Assembly: GCA_016284575.1 (NCBI GenBank)
Contig: JAEEPD010000012.1
Span: forward strand, 1 to 6,089
Source of the DNA: Bacillota bacterium
GTDB lineage: Bacteria > Bacillota > Clostridia > Peptostreptococcales > Anaerovoracaceae
Direction of reading: 5' to 3'
DNA length: 6,089 nt
Shown here: in pieces, positions 1 to 5,800 of the stretch
Layout: each line of letters starts with the position of its first letter
Position numbering within the stretch: position 1 is the stretch's first letter
Notes under the pieces: generated by a model
What the model was told of the DNA's origin: nothing
Database searches by the model: none
What the model saw: the letters and a program-made list of their open reading frames with translations, nothing else
Program-made: the position numbers and the translations under genes

Positions 1-333
<333 letters not shown>

Positions 334-389
334 ATGGTTTTCCAAGATTCGCATTGTTTAGTTTTGAGGGTACATGCCTTCAATTGAAT

Positions 390-507
<118 letters not shown>

Positions 508-513
508 AGACCG

Positions 514-549
514 GAACTCTGAAATACATGGTATTTCAGAGTTCTTCTT
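514..549 (+). terminator. Hairpin after 5S rRNA, probable rRNA operon terminator
   Basis: A perfect 14-bp stem is formed by GAACTCTGAAATAC (514-527) and GTATTTCAGAGTTC (531-544), with a loop of only three bases. The T-rich tail TTCTT follows at once, which is short and broken by a C. The position seven bases after the 5S rRNA fits a rho-independent terminator, or a processing hairpin. A 10-base piece of the 3' arm (538-547) is repeated directly at 555-564, so the 5' arm GAACTCT could also pair with the second copy. Confidence 0.72.
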
Positions 550-575
550 ATATAAGAGTTCTTCAGTTAAACTGC

Positions 576-604
576 TTTTATTCAGCTCTCTGCTGTGATA
601 TACT
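576..604 (+). promoter_or_regulatory. Candidate extended -10 promoter for the tmk operon
   Basis: TATACT at 599-604 is preceded by TG at 596-597, giving the extended -10 form TGnTATAnT. The -35 region (TTTTAT at 576-581, 17-base spacer) matches TTGACA poorly, which is tolerated with an extended -10. Transcription would begin near 611, about 35 bases before the ATG at 646. It follows the rRNA terminator and is the only good promoter I see ahead of the gene cluster. Read-through from the rRNA operon is an alternative source of transcript. Confidence 0.5.
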
Positions 605-645
605 TAATTGTTAAATATCGCAGCTTTTCAAGGCGGAGAGGATTT

Positions 646-846
646 ATGATCTATATAGTCGGCAAATACGTATTGTGGGGGCTCCTCTGCCTTCCGCTGG
701 TCATACTGGTCTTTTACGCCTTCAGCGATCTTATGGGAGATATCCTGAATATCCACAGAGAGACTGTTGACAGAAAAAAAGAGCTGGAGAAGGAAAGACG
801 CAGGCGCAGACTTTTTGAAGACGAGTACCGTCAGCGTCACAGATAG
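646..846 (+). CDS. Small single-pass membrane protein of unknown function
   Basis: I do not recognise this 66-residue protein. Residues 7-28 (YVLWGLLCLPLVILVFYAFSD region) form one hydrophobic helix long enough to span the membrane. Residues 37-66 are strongly charged, rich in Lys, Arg and Glu, with five Arg in a row at 51-55, and would form a cytoplasmic helix or short coiled coil. The basic tail suggests an N-out/C-in topology. The ATG at 646 is chosen because AGGCGGAG (631-638) sits 7 bases upstream; a GTG at 595 in the same frame lies in the putative promoter and lacks a good ribosome binding site. The stop is 10 bases before tmk, so the two are probably co-transcribed. It could be a small divisome or secretion accessory factor, but that would be a guess. 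Its reality as a gene rests on the ribosome binding site, the clean membrane segment and its place in the operon. Confidence 0.68.
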   Translation: MIYIVGKYVLWGLLCLPLVILVFYAFSDLMGDILNIHRETVDRKKELEKERRRRRLFEDEYRQRHR

Positions 847-849
847 GAG
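845..849 (+). promoter_or_regulatory. Ribosome binding site that fixes the tmk TTG start
   Basis: AGGAG overlaps the last bases of the upstream stop codon and lies 7 bases before TTG at 857. No ATG or GTG lies near it in the tmk frame. The only upstream ATG in frame (767) is inside the preceding gene and would add 30 residues that have no place in thymidylate kinases. Confidence 0.85.
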
Positions 850-856
850 TATTGCT

Positions 857-1489
857 TTGAAAAAAGGCCTTTTTATAAGCTTTGAAGGCCCGGATGGGGC
901 AGGAAAGAGCACGCAGCTTGCTATGCTCTCGGATTACTGCAGATCCAGGGGGCTTGACATAACAGTAACCAGAGAACCCGGCGGCACGGCCATTTCTGAG
1001 AAGATCAGGCAGATAATACTGGATCCGGAGAACAAGGAAATGTCCGCAGGCTGTGAGGCGCTTCTTTACGCGGCTTCAAGAGCCCAGCTGGTGGATGAAT
1101 TCATAAGACCGGCAGTGGCAGAGGGAAAGATCGTTCTTTGCGACCGCTTCGTGGACTCCTCCATTGCCTATCAGGCCTATGCCAGGAAGCTGGGGGAGGG
1201 CGTAAGGACCATCAATATCTTCGCCACAGGCGGCACCATGCCGGACCGCACCTTTTTCCTGAATATCGACCCCGAAAAGGGGCGCGAAAGGAACGTGGAT
1301 GCAGGCAAAAAGGACCGCATGGAGCAGGAGGAGCTGTCCTTTCATCGGGCTGTCTATGAAGGCTATAAAAGGATCGCCGAGATGGAGCCTGAAAGGGTCA
1401 TCGTCATAGATGCAGACAGGAGAGCGGAGCGGGTCTTCGAAGATATAAAACGTGAATTCGACAGGCTCATAGAGGAAGCGGAGCAGTAG
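857..1489 (+). CDS. tmk: Thymidylate kinase (dTMP kinase)
   Basis: Cytoplasmic enzyme that phosphorylates dTMP to dTDP with ATP, the step shared by de novo and salvage dTTP synthesis. With the TTG start it has 210 residues, the normal family length. Residues 9-20 hold the P-loop FEGPDGAGKSTQ. TREPGG at 38-43 and DRFVDSSIAYQ at 96-106 are the dTMP-site and DR-motif signatures, and the LID segment at about 144-157 carries basic residues (RNVDAGKKDRME). A P-loop without Arg plus a basic LID is the bacterial type II pattern. The translation start is TTG, supported by AGGAG 7 bases upstream; the first residues MKKGLFISFEG match the family N-terminus. It is 10 bases after the small membrane protein gene and 3 bases before holB. 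In B. subtilis darA and yaaR lie between tmk and holB; they are absent here. No key residue appears to be missing. Confidence 0.97.
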   Translation: MKKGLFISFEGPDGAGKSTQLAMLSDYCRSRGLDITVTREPGGTAISEKIRQIILDPENKEMSAGCEALLYAASRAQLVDEFIRPAVAEGKIVLCDRFVDSSIAYQAYARKLGEGVRTINIFATGGTMPDRTFFLNIDPEKGRERNVDAGKKDRMEQEELSFHRAVYEGYKRIAEMEPERVIVIDADRRAERVFEDIKREFDRLIEEAEQ

Positions 1490-1492
1490 AGC

Positions 1493-2266
1493 ATGGCAGG
1501 AAGCCTCGAAAAGGTCACAAACAATCTGCAGATAGCTCTGCAGCTTCATAAAATGATTGCTTCGGGGAGACTGGTGCACGCTTTTCTTTTCTGCGGCGGA
1601 AGTGCGGAAAGCCGGAAGGAGCTGGCTTCTGCCTTTGCCGAAGATCTTCTTGAAGGTGACATAATAGATTATATATGCGTCTCCAAGCCGGAGGACAAGC
1701 AGACCATAGTTGTGGACCAGATAGAGGAGCTTCTTGCAAAGCTCAAGTATAAGCCCTATGGGAAAAGATATGTTGTGGTAATAGAGGACGCACACCTGAT
1801 GCGTCCCGAGGCTCAGAACAAATTCCTTAAGAGCCTGGAGGAGCCTGTCAGCGAAACAGTCTATATATTGCTAAGCGAAAGGCAGTCAGCCATGCTTCCC
1901 ACCATCGTTAGCAGATGCAACAGCTATTTTCTTGAGGATGCGGAGCCTTCGGCAGATCCCCTCATTGAGGCTGCGGCGGATGAGCTGTTTAAGCTCACTC
2001 TGCAGGGTGCCCCTTACTATAAAAAGAAGGCTGCTCTGGCACCGGTGCTGAATTTAAAGGAAGACCAGAGAGAGCTTGCCGTGAGTCTGCTTGAGATATA
2101 TTCAGAACGGCTCAGAAGGGGTCTCTCGCGCGAGAAGGGGGACTTTACGAGTAATTCATCAAAAAGGATGCTAAGGGCGCTGGAAACGGCTCAGAGAGCC
2201 TTGAGGAGCCTCAAGGAAATGGCCAGTCCGGCATACACCCTCAAATCCCTTTGCCTTATCATATAA
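1493..2266 (+). CDS. holB: DNA polymerase III delta-prime-like subunit (HolB), degenerate ATP site
   Basis: Probable clamp-loader subunit that helps load the sliding clamp on DNA in the replisome. The 257-residue protein has an AAA+ core: VHAFLFCGG at 28-36 where the P-loop would be, VVVIEDAHLM at 94-103 in the Walker B position, NKFLKSLEEP at 109-118, and PTIVSRC at 136-142 holding the SRC motif of clamp-loader subunits. The P-loop is badly degenerate (CGGSAESRKELA, no GxxGxGK), and the usual zinc-binding cluster of four Cys after it is missing, leaving a short DLLEGDIIDYICV link. Delta-prime is known not to need ATP binding, so function is plausible. The C-terminal third (from about 150) is helical and less conserved. 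GGAG at 1480-1483 is 9 bases before the ATG. It sits 3 bases after tmk and 11 before ricT, the place of holB in Bacillus, which adds weight to the call. Confidence 0.87.
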   Translation: MAGSLEKVTNNLQIALQLHKMIASGRLVHAFLFCGGSAESRKELASAFAEDLLEGDIIDYICVSKPEDKQTIVVDQIEELLAKLKYKPYGKRYVVVIEDAHLMRPEAQNKFLKSLEEPVSETVYILLSERQSAMLPTIVSRCNSYFLEDAEPSADPLIEAAADELFKLTLQGAPYYKKKAALAPVLNLKEDQRELAVSLLEIYSERLRRGLSREKGDFTSNSSKRMLRALETAQRALRSLKEMASPAYTLKSLCLII

Positions 2267-2277
2267 CAGGAGGAACA

Positions 2278-3183
2278 ATGATAAAAGTAGCAGGAGTCAG
2301 GTTTAAATCCGCAGGCAGGATCTATTATTTCGATCCCGTGGATTTTGACATAAAGAACGGCGATGCTGTAATTGTGGAGACTGCAAGAGGCATCGAGTTC
2401 GGCCGCATAGCCATGGAAACTGCCATGGTGGATGACAGCAAGGTGGTTCAGCCCCTCAAGCCCATTATCCGCATGGCTACCGAGGCCGATATACGCAAGG
2501 CTGAGGAGAATGAAGCCAAAAAGGGAAGGGCCCTGGAGCTCTGTCAGGAAAAGATAGACAAGCGGGGACTTGACATGAAGCTTTCGGATGTGGAATACAC
2601 CTTCGACGGCAGCAAGGTCATATTCTATTTCACCGCCGATGGACGTGTTGACTTCCGTGAGCTTGTTAAGGACCTGGCCAGCGTGTTCAAGATGCGCATA
2701 GAGCTCAGGCAGATAGGCGTAAGAGACGAGACCAAGATGATGGGCGGCATAGGCTGCTGCGGCAGGCCTCTTTGCTGCAACAGCTGGCTTCCGGACTTTG
2801 CCCCGGTTTCCATCAAAATGGCCAAGGTGCAGAACCTGTCCCTCAATCCCACCAAGATATCGGGCATCTGCGGCAGACTTATGTGCTGCCTGCAGTACGA
2901 AAATGACACCTATGTGGAGGCGAGAAAGGGCATGCCCGAGCTTGGCGAACGCATCAAGACAAGAGACGGCATAGCTCTGGTTTACGATGTAAATGTTCTT
3001 GAAAACAAGATAAAGGGCAGGCTGATACTTGAGGAGGGCACTGCGGATAAGGCCCCGAAACTGTCTCCGGATTTCTATACCTATGGAAAGGAAGAGATCA
3101 CAAGGCTCAGCGGAAAGCACATTGCTAAGAAAAAGAAAGAGGACAGCTACGACAGCGAGCTGCTGGAGCTGGCTAAGGACTGA
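2278..3183 (+). CDS. ricT: PSP1-domain protein RicT (YaaT), RNA-processing/development factor
   Basis: RicT (YaaT) belongs to the PSP1 family. In B. subtilis it acts with RicA (YmcA) and RicF (YlbF) in a complex that carries [4Fe-4S] clusters, supports RNase Y-dependent mRNA maturation and promotes sporulation, competence and biofilm formation. The protein here has 301 residues. N-terminal beta-rich part 1-60 (MIKVAGVRFKSAGRIYYFDP), a charged helix around 66-100, and the conserved core at 105-215. The cysteines are striking: CC at 160-161, CC at 166-167, C198 and CC at 203-204, in GGIGCCGRPLCCNSW and GICGRLMCCLQYE; these are the likely cluster ligands. A Lys-rich C-terminal tail follows. AGGAGG at 2268-2273, four bases before the ATG, selects this start over an ATG at 2251 inside holB. 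Its stop overlaps the trmN6 start by one base. Neither partner gene is in this window, and yabA, the usual next gene in Bacillus, is missing. Confidence 0.95.
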   Translation: MIKVAGVRFKSAGRIYYFDPVDFDIKNGDAVIVETARGIEFGRIAMETAMVDDSKVVQPLKPIIRMATEADIRKAEENEAKKGRALELCQEKIDKRGLDMKLSDVEYTFDGSKVIFYFTADGRVDFRELVKDLASVFKMRIELRQIGVRDETKMMGGIGCCGRPLCCNSWLPDFAPVSIKMAKVQNLSLNPTKISGICGRLMCCLQYENDTYVEARKGMPELGERIKTRDGIALVYDVNVLENKIKGRLILEEGTADKAPKLSPDFYTYGKEEITRLSGKHIAKKKKEDSYDSELLELAKD

Positions 3184-3923
3184 TGGCGGAAAGAACTGAC
3201 GATACAGGCTTTGGCGGACTCAGGCTCATTCAGGACAGCGACGATTTCTGCTACGGTGTGGATGCGGTGCTTCTTGCGGACTTTTCGAGGGCTTCTGCCG
3301 ATGACAGGGTGATAGACCTGGGCTGCGGAAACGGAGCCGTATCCTTCATCTGCATGGCAAAATACGGGCCGAAGAGCATAGTAGGCATAGATATACAGGA
3401 GCGGTCTGTGGAGCTGGCAAATAAGAGCCTGGCATTGAATATGGCCTCTGCAGCCGGTGCAAAAGGACTTGACCGCATGAGCTTTCAGCTGCTGGACATA
3501 GTGGATGCCCCGGGGCGCTTTGGGAAGGCTTCATTCAGCCTTGCAGTCTGCAATCCTCCTTATTTTGAGCAGGGCTCCAATGTGCAGAGCTCAGGTGATG
3601 CGCTGTCTCTGGCCCGCCATGAATCCACAGCATCTCTTAAGGATATATTCGAAGCAGCAGCGGCTCTTCTGGCCCCAAGAGGGCGGCTATGCATGATACA
3701 CAGGCCTTCAAGGCTGGGAGATCTGATGGAATATCCCAGGACTTTCGGACTGGAGCCAAAGGCTCTTCGCATGGTATGTCCAAGACCCGGAGAAGCTCCG
3801 AATCTGGTACTTCTTGAGTATGTCAGGGGCGCAGGGAAGGAGCTTCGGATAGTTCCCGAGCTGTGCGTAAGAGACGAAAGCGGGGCATACAGCAGGGAGC
3901 TGAACAGCATTTACGGCAGATAA
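3183..3923 (+). CDS. trmN6: tRNA1(Val) (adenine37-N6)-methyltransferase family protein (TrmN6/YabB)
   Basis: Predicted S-adenosylmethionine-dependent methyltransferase that modifies the N6 of an adenine in tRNA, by similarity to E. coli TrmN6 (YfiC) and B. subtilis YabB. The 246-residue Rossmann-fold protein has motif I VIDLGCGNGAVS at 43-54, the acidic SAM-ribose residue in VGIDIQ at 67-72, and motif IV NPPYF at 124-128, the signature of enzymes that methylate exocyclic amino groups. Family features around it are DDFCYGVDAVLLADF near 20-34, ARHES at 144-148 and MIHRPSRL at 171-178. The ATG overlaps the ricT stop as TGATG, so translation is probably coupled; AAGGA at 3175-3179 is a weak, close ribosome binding site. 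It is the last gene of the operon, with a terminator hairpin starting right at its stop. The exact tRNA target cannot be read from the sequence. Confidence 0.92.
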   Translation: MAERTDDTGFGGLRLIQDSDDFCYGVDAVLLADFSRASADDRVIDLGCGNGAVSFICMAKYGPKSIVGIDIQERSVELANKSLALNMASAAGAKGLDRMSFQLLDIVDAPGRFGKASFSLAVCNPPYFEQGSNVQSSGDALSLARHESTASLKDIFEAAAALLAPRGRLCMIHRPSRLGDLMEYPRTFGLEPKALRMVCPRPGEAPNLVLLEYVRGAGKELRIVPELCVRDESGAYSRELNSIYGR

Positions 3924-3980
3924 AAAAGAGTGTCCCTTATTGGCATTAAGGCCTTTGGACACTCTTTTAAATTTCTTTTT
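3922..3980. terminator. Probable bidirectional rho-independent terminator between trmN6 and abrB
   Basis: AAAAGAGTGTCC (3924-3935) pairs perfectly with GGACACTCTTTT (3957-3968), a 12-bp stem. The 21-base loop can form an inner CCTTA/TAAGG or GGC/GCC pair. On the plus strand a T-rich tail ending in CTTTTT follows at 3965-3980. On the minus strand the A run 3922-3927 becomes a T run, and the abrB stop codon is at 3990. The hairpin can therefore end transcription from both convergent genes. The 5' arm begins immediately after the trmN6 stop codon. Confidence 0.88.
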
Positions 3981-3989
3981 GTTGATCTG

Positions 3990-4232
3990 TTAGAGAGCCT
4001 TAAGCTTCTCGAGGCAGTTTCTGCACACGTTCTTGCCCTGATACTGGATAACATCAGTAGCTTCATTGCAGAAAATGCAGGCGGGCTGATATTTGCGGAG
4101 AATGATGTCATTTCCCTCCACATAGATCTCGATGGGGTCCTTTTCGTTCAGATCGAATGTGGTACGGAGTTCCTTGGGAATTACGATTCTTCCAAGCTGG
4201 TCCAGCTGTCTTACGATTCCTGTTGCCTTCAT
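3990..4232 (-). CDS. abrB: AbrB-family transition-state regulator with C-terminal CxxC pair
   Basis: DNA-binding global regulator of the AbrB/SpoVT type. It has 80 residues. Residues 1-47 form the swapped-hairpin beta-barrel domain: MKATGIVRQLDQLGRIVIPK, then ELRTTFDLNEKDPIEIYVEG and DIILRKY. AbrB proteins dimerise through this domain and bind AT-rich, weakly conserved DNA. Residues 52-73 hold CIFC and CRNC separated by 14 residues, a possible small zinc-binding or redox element seen in clostridial AbrB proteins. The CDS starts at the ATG whose complement ends at 4232, since AGGAGGG lies four bases upstream; an ATG 17 codons further up has no such site and would add an atypical leader. It is convergent with trmN6 and divergent from murA. 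In Bacillus abrB lies a few genes after yabB, so its location is a rearranged trace of that synteny. Autoregulation is likely given the palindrome on its promoter. Confidence 0.95.
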   Translation of the reverse strand: MKATGIVRQLDQLGRIVIPKELRTTFDLNEKDPIEIYVEGNDIILRKYQPACIFCNEATDVIQYQGKNVCRNCLEKLKAL

Positions 4233-4236
4233 TGTT

Positions 4237-4243
4237 CCCTCCT
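4237..4243 (-). promoter_or_regulatory. Ribosome binding site of abrB
   Basis: The minus strand reads AGGAGGG here, four bases before the ATG at 4232. It is a near-perfect Shine-Dalgarno sequence and decides the start of abrB. Confidence 0.88.
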
Positions 4244-4264
4244 GATACTTAAAATATATACCAT

Positions 4265-4276
4265 GTAAAAATTTAC
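4265..4276. repeat. AT-rich inverted repeat in abrB leader
   Basis: GTAAA (4265-4269) and TTTAC (4272-4276) form an inverted repeat around two A bases. Its centre is 16 bases from the centre of the palindrome at 4281-4292, so the two could be a paired binding site. In such AT-rich DNA a short repeat like this may arise by chance. Confidence 0.4.
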
Positions 4277-4280
4277 TACT

Positions 4281-4292
4281 CAATAATTATTG
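4281..4292. promoter_or_regulatory. 12-bp palindrome over the abrB -10/start, candidate operator
   Basis: CAATAATTATTG is a perfect palindrome. It overlaps four bases of the abrB -10 hexamer (4289-4294) and the predicted start of transcription near 4282. A dimeric protein bound here would block the promoter. AbrB represses its own gene in B. subtilis, so AbrB itself is the first candidate, though its sites are poorly defined by sequence. Confidence 0.5.
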
Positions 4293-4316
4293 TATTTTCT
4301 TTTGGTGAAAAGTCAA
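4289..4316 (-). promoter_or_regulatory. abrB promoter
   Basis: On the minus strand TTGACT (complement of 4311-4316) and TACAAT (complement of 4289-4294) are separated by 16 bases. Each hexamer matches the SigA consensus at five of six positions. Transcription would start near 4282 and give a leader of about 50 bases. Confidence 0.78.
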
Positions 4317-4362
4317 GTCAAAAAGGAATTTACTTGAAAAAAACTGAAATGCGAAGCAGTCT

Positions 4363-4391
4363 TTGACAAAGCGCTGTGAAGTATATATAAT
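4363..4391 (+). promoter_or_regulatory. murA promoter, full SigA consensus
   Basis: TTGACA at 4363-4368 and TATAAT at 4386-4391 are separated by exactly 17 bases: a perfect vegetative promoter. Transcription would start near 4398, about 40 bases before the murA start codon. The -35 lies 46 bases from the -35 of the divergent abrB promoter. Confidence 0.92.
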
Positions 4392-4424
4392 TACTAAAAG
4401 TTCGTTTAAAAATCAACTGATTTC

Positions 4425-4430
4425 GGAGGG
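4425..4430 (+). promoter_or_regulatory. Ribosome binding site that fixes the murA GTG start
   Basis: GGAGGG lies 7 bases before GTG at 4438. The same frame is open back to a TTG at 4363, but that codon is inside the -35 element and so cannot be in the transcript. Confidence 0.92.
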
Positions 4431-4437
4431 AATTCCT

Positions 4438-5700
4438 GTGGCAAAGTTCATTATCGAAAAAACCGGCCCATTGGTAGGGGAGGTGTCCATCAGCGGCGCA
4501 AAGAATGCGGTCCTTCCCATTCTTGCAGCCACCATTCTTACGGACGAGCCCTGCGAGATCAATGATGTGCCTCTGCTCAGCGATGTAGACGTAATGTGCC
4601 GCATTTTAAGATGCGTAGGAGCAAAGGTCGATGTAGATGAAAAGGAGCACACCATAGTCGTGGATGCCAAGGGCATCAACAGCTCCGAGATCCCCTATGA
4701 TCTCGTGAAGATGATGAGGGCTTCTATTTTTACCATGGGACCGCTTATCGCCAGAACTGGTCATGCAAATATGGCTCTTCCGGGAGGCTGCTCCATCGGA
4801 AGCAGGCCTATAGACCTGCACAATAAGGGTCTGAGAATGCTCGGAGCAAAAATCACCGTGGATGAATTCTCCGTGGATGCATACGCCCCTAAGCTCAAGG
4901 GCTCATTAGTGTATCTTGACTTCCCCAGCGTGGGTGCCACCGAAAACATAATGATGGCCGCAAGTCTGGCGGAGGGCTATACCACCATAGAAAACGCTGC
5001 AGAGGAGCCTGAGATAGTAGATCTGGCCAACTTCCTGAACAAGATGGGTGCAAAGATAAAGGGCGCAGGAACTGACAGCATCAGGATCGAAGGGGTAAAA
5101 AAGCTCCATGGTACCAGGCACGCTGTAATTCCCGACAGAATAGAGACAGGCACCTTTATGGTGGCAGCTGCTATTTCTAGAGGAGATGTTCTAATTAAAA
5201 ATGCTCTGCCCGATCACGTCAGACCTGTCATTGCAAAGCTTCTGGAATGCGGTGCAACTGTAAATGACGAGGTGGACGGCCTCCGGGTAAGGGGAGACAT
5301 CAACAGACTCGTTGCAACTGACATCAAGACTTTGCCTTATCCCGGCTTCCCCACAGATATGCAGGCTCCCTTCATGAGCCTTCTTACCACTGTAAGGGGC
5401 ACAAGCACCATAATAGAGACCATTTTTGAAAACCGCCTTCAGTTGGCAGGGGAGCTGTCACGCATGGGCGCTAACATCAGGGTCGACGGCAACATGGCCA
5501 TAGTTCCCGGAGACAAGAGACCTCTCCACGGAGCAAATGTTATGGCAACGGATCTCAGAGCAGGCGCTGCTCTTGTTCTTGCCGGGCTGGTTGCTGAAGG
5601 TCATACCGAAGTGTCCGATATCTATCACATCGAGCGCGGCTACGAGAATTTTGCTGACAAGCTCAATTCCCTTGGAGCCAATGTTAAAAGAGTTGAATAA
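4438..5700 (+). CDS. murA: UDP-N-acetylglucosamine 1-carboxyvinyltransferase (MurA)
   Basis: Cytoplasmic enzyme for the first committed step of peptidoglycan synthesis: it transfers enolpyruvate from phosphoenolpyruvate to UDP-GlcNAc. With the GTG start it has 420 residues, the usual length. The inside-out alpha/beta-barrel repeats are represented throughout. SGAKNAVLP at 19-27 contains the conserved Lys22. LPGGCSIGSRPIDLH at 114-128 has the catalytic Cys118 (Cys115 in E. coli), the residue alkylated by fosfomycin, so intrinsic resistance by the Cys-to-Asp change is not expected. FPTDMQAP at 304-311 carries the conserved Asp307, and DLRAGAALV plus IERGYE near the C-terminus hold conserved Arg373 and Arg400. 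Many Firmicutes have two MurA paralogues; I cannot tell which one this is. It is alone in its transcript, with a consensus promoter upstream and a strong terminator downstream. Confidence 0.98.
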   Translation: MAKFIIEKTGPLVGEVSISGAKNAVLPILAATILTDEPCEINDVPLLSDVDVMCRILRCVGAKVDVDEKEHTIVVDAKGINSSEIPYDLVKMMRASIFTMGPLIARTGHANMALPGGCSIGSRPIDLHNKGLRMLGAKITVDEFSVDAYAPKLKGSLVYLDFPSVGATENIMMAASLAEGYTTIENAAEEPEIVDLANFLNKMGAKIKGAGTDSIRIEGVKKLHGTRHAVIPDRIETGTFMVAAAISRGDVLIKNALPDHVRPVIAKLLECGATVNDEVDGLRVRGDINRLVATDIKTLPYPGFPTDMQAPFMSLLTTVRGTSTIIETIFENRLQLAGELSRMGANIRVDGNMAIVPGDKRPLHGANVMATDLRAGAALVLAGLVAEGHTEVSDIYHIERGYENFADKLNSLGANVKRVE

Positions 5701-5747
5701 TAAAAACGGATCCTCTGCCGATGAATGCTGCAGGGGTTCTGCATTTT

Positions 5748-5778
5748 AAATGGCTGCCCGAAAAGGGCAGCCATTTTT
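5748..5778 (+). terminator. Rho-independent terminator of murA
   Basis: TGGCTGCCC (5751-5759) and GGGCAGCCA (5765-5773) form a 9-bp GC-rich stem, extended to 12 bp by AAA/TTT, with the loop GAAAA and a run of five T. It is 48 bases after the murA stop. A weaker hairpin, TGCAG (5729-5733) with CTGCA (5739-5743) followed by TTTT, lies just before it. On the minus strand the downstream run is TTTAAAA, so it may also weakly end the convergent rubrerythrin transcript. Confidence 0.93.
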
Positions 5779-5800
5779 CAGCTTTTTCTGACTATTGAGC

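Noticed and set aside
334..389. Possible tRNA in the 23S-5S spacer, and the palindrome TTCAATTGAA at 379-388
   Set aside because: The spacer is only about 56 bases, with no cloverleaf or T-loop signature. The palindrome is short and AT-rich, perhaps part of a processing stem, and is not strong enough to call.
628..912. 94-codon open frame on the minus strand opposite the small membrane protein
   Set aside because: It competes with the 66-residue gene, but the plus-strand reading has a Shine-Dalgarno site, a membrane helix and operon spacing; the antisense one has none of these and runs into the tmk P-loop region.
1076..1795. 239-codon open frame on the minus strand
   Set aside because: It crosses the end of tmk and the start of holB in antisense and contains no known motif. 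Both sense genes are well supported.
2191..3120. 309-codon open frame on the minus strand
   Set aside because: It lies opposite ricT, which has clear family motifs, and the translated protein has low-complexity runs of Leu, Ala and His with no recognisable domain. No good ribosome binding site was seen. It is a codon-bias shadow.
3930..4268. 112-codon plus-strand frame between trmN6 and murA
   Set aside because: It starts inside the terminator hairpin and is the antisense of abrB, which has a family-typical protein, a ribosome binding site and a promoter.
4392..4437. Riboswitch or leader-peptide control in the murA leader
   Set aside because: The leader is about 40 bases, too short for an aptamer, and shows no stable hairpin or small open frame with its own ribosome binding site.
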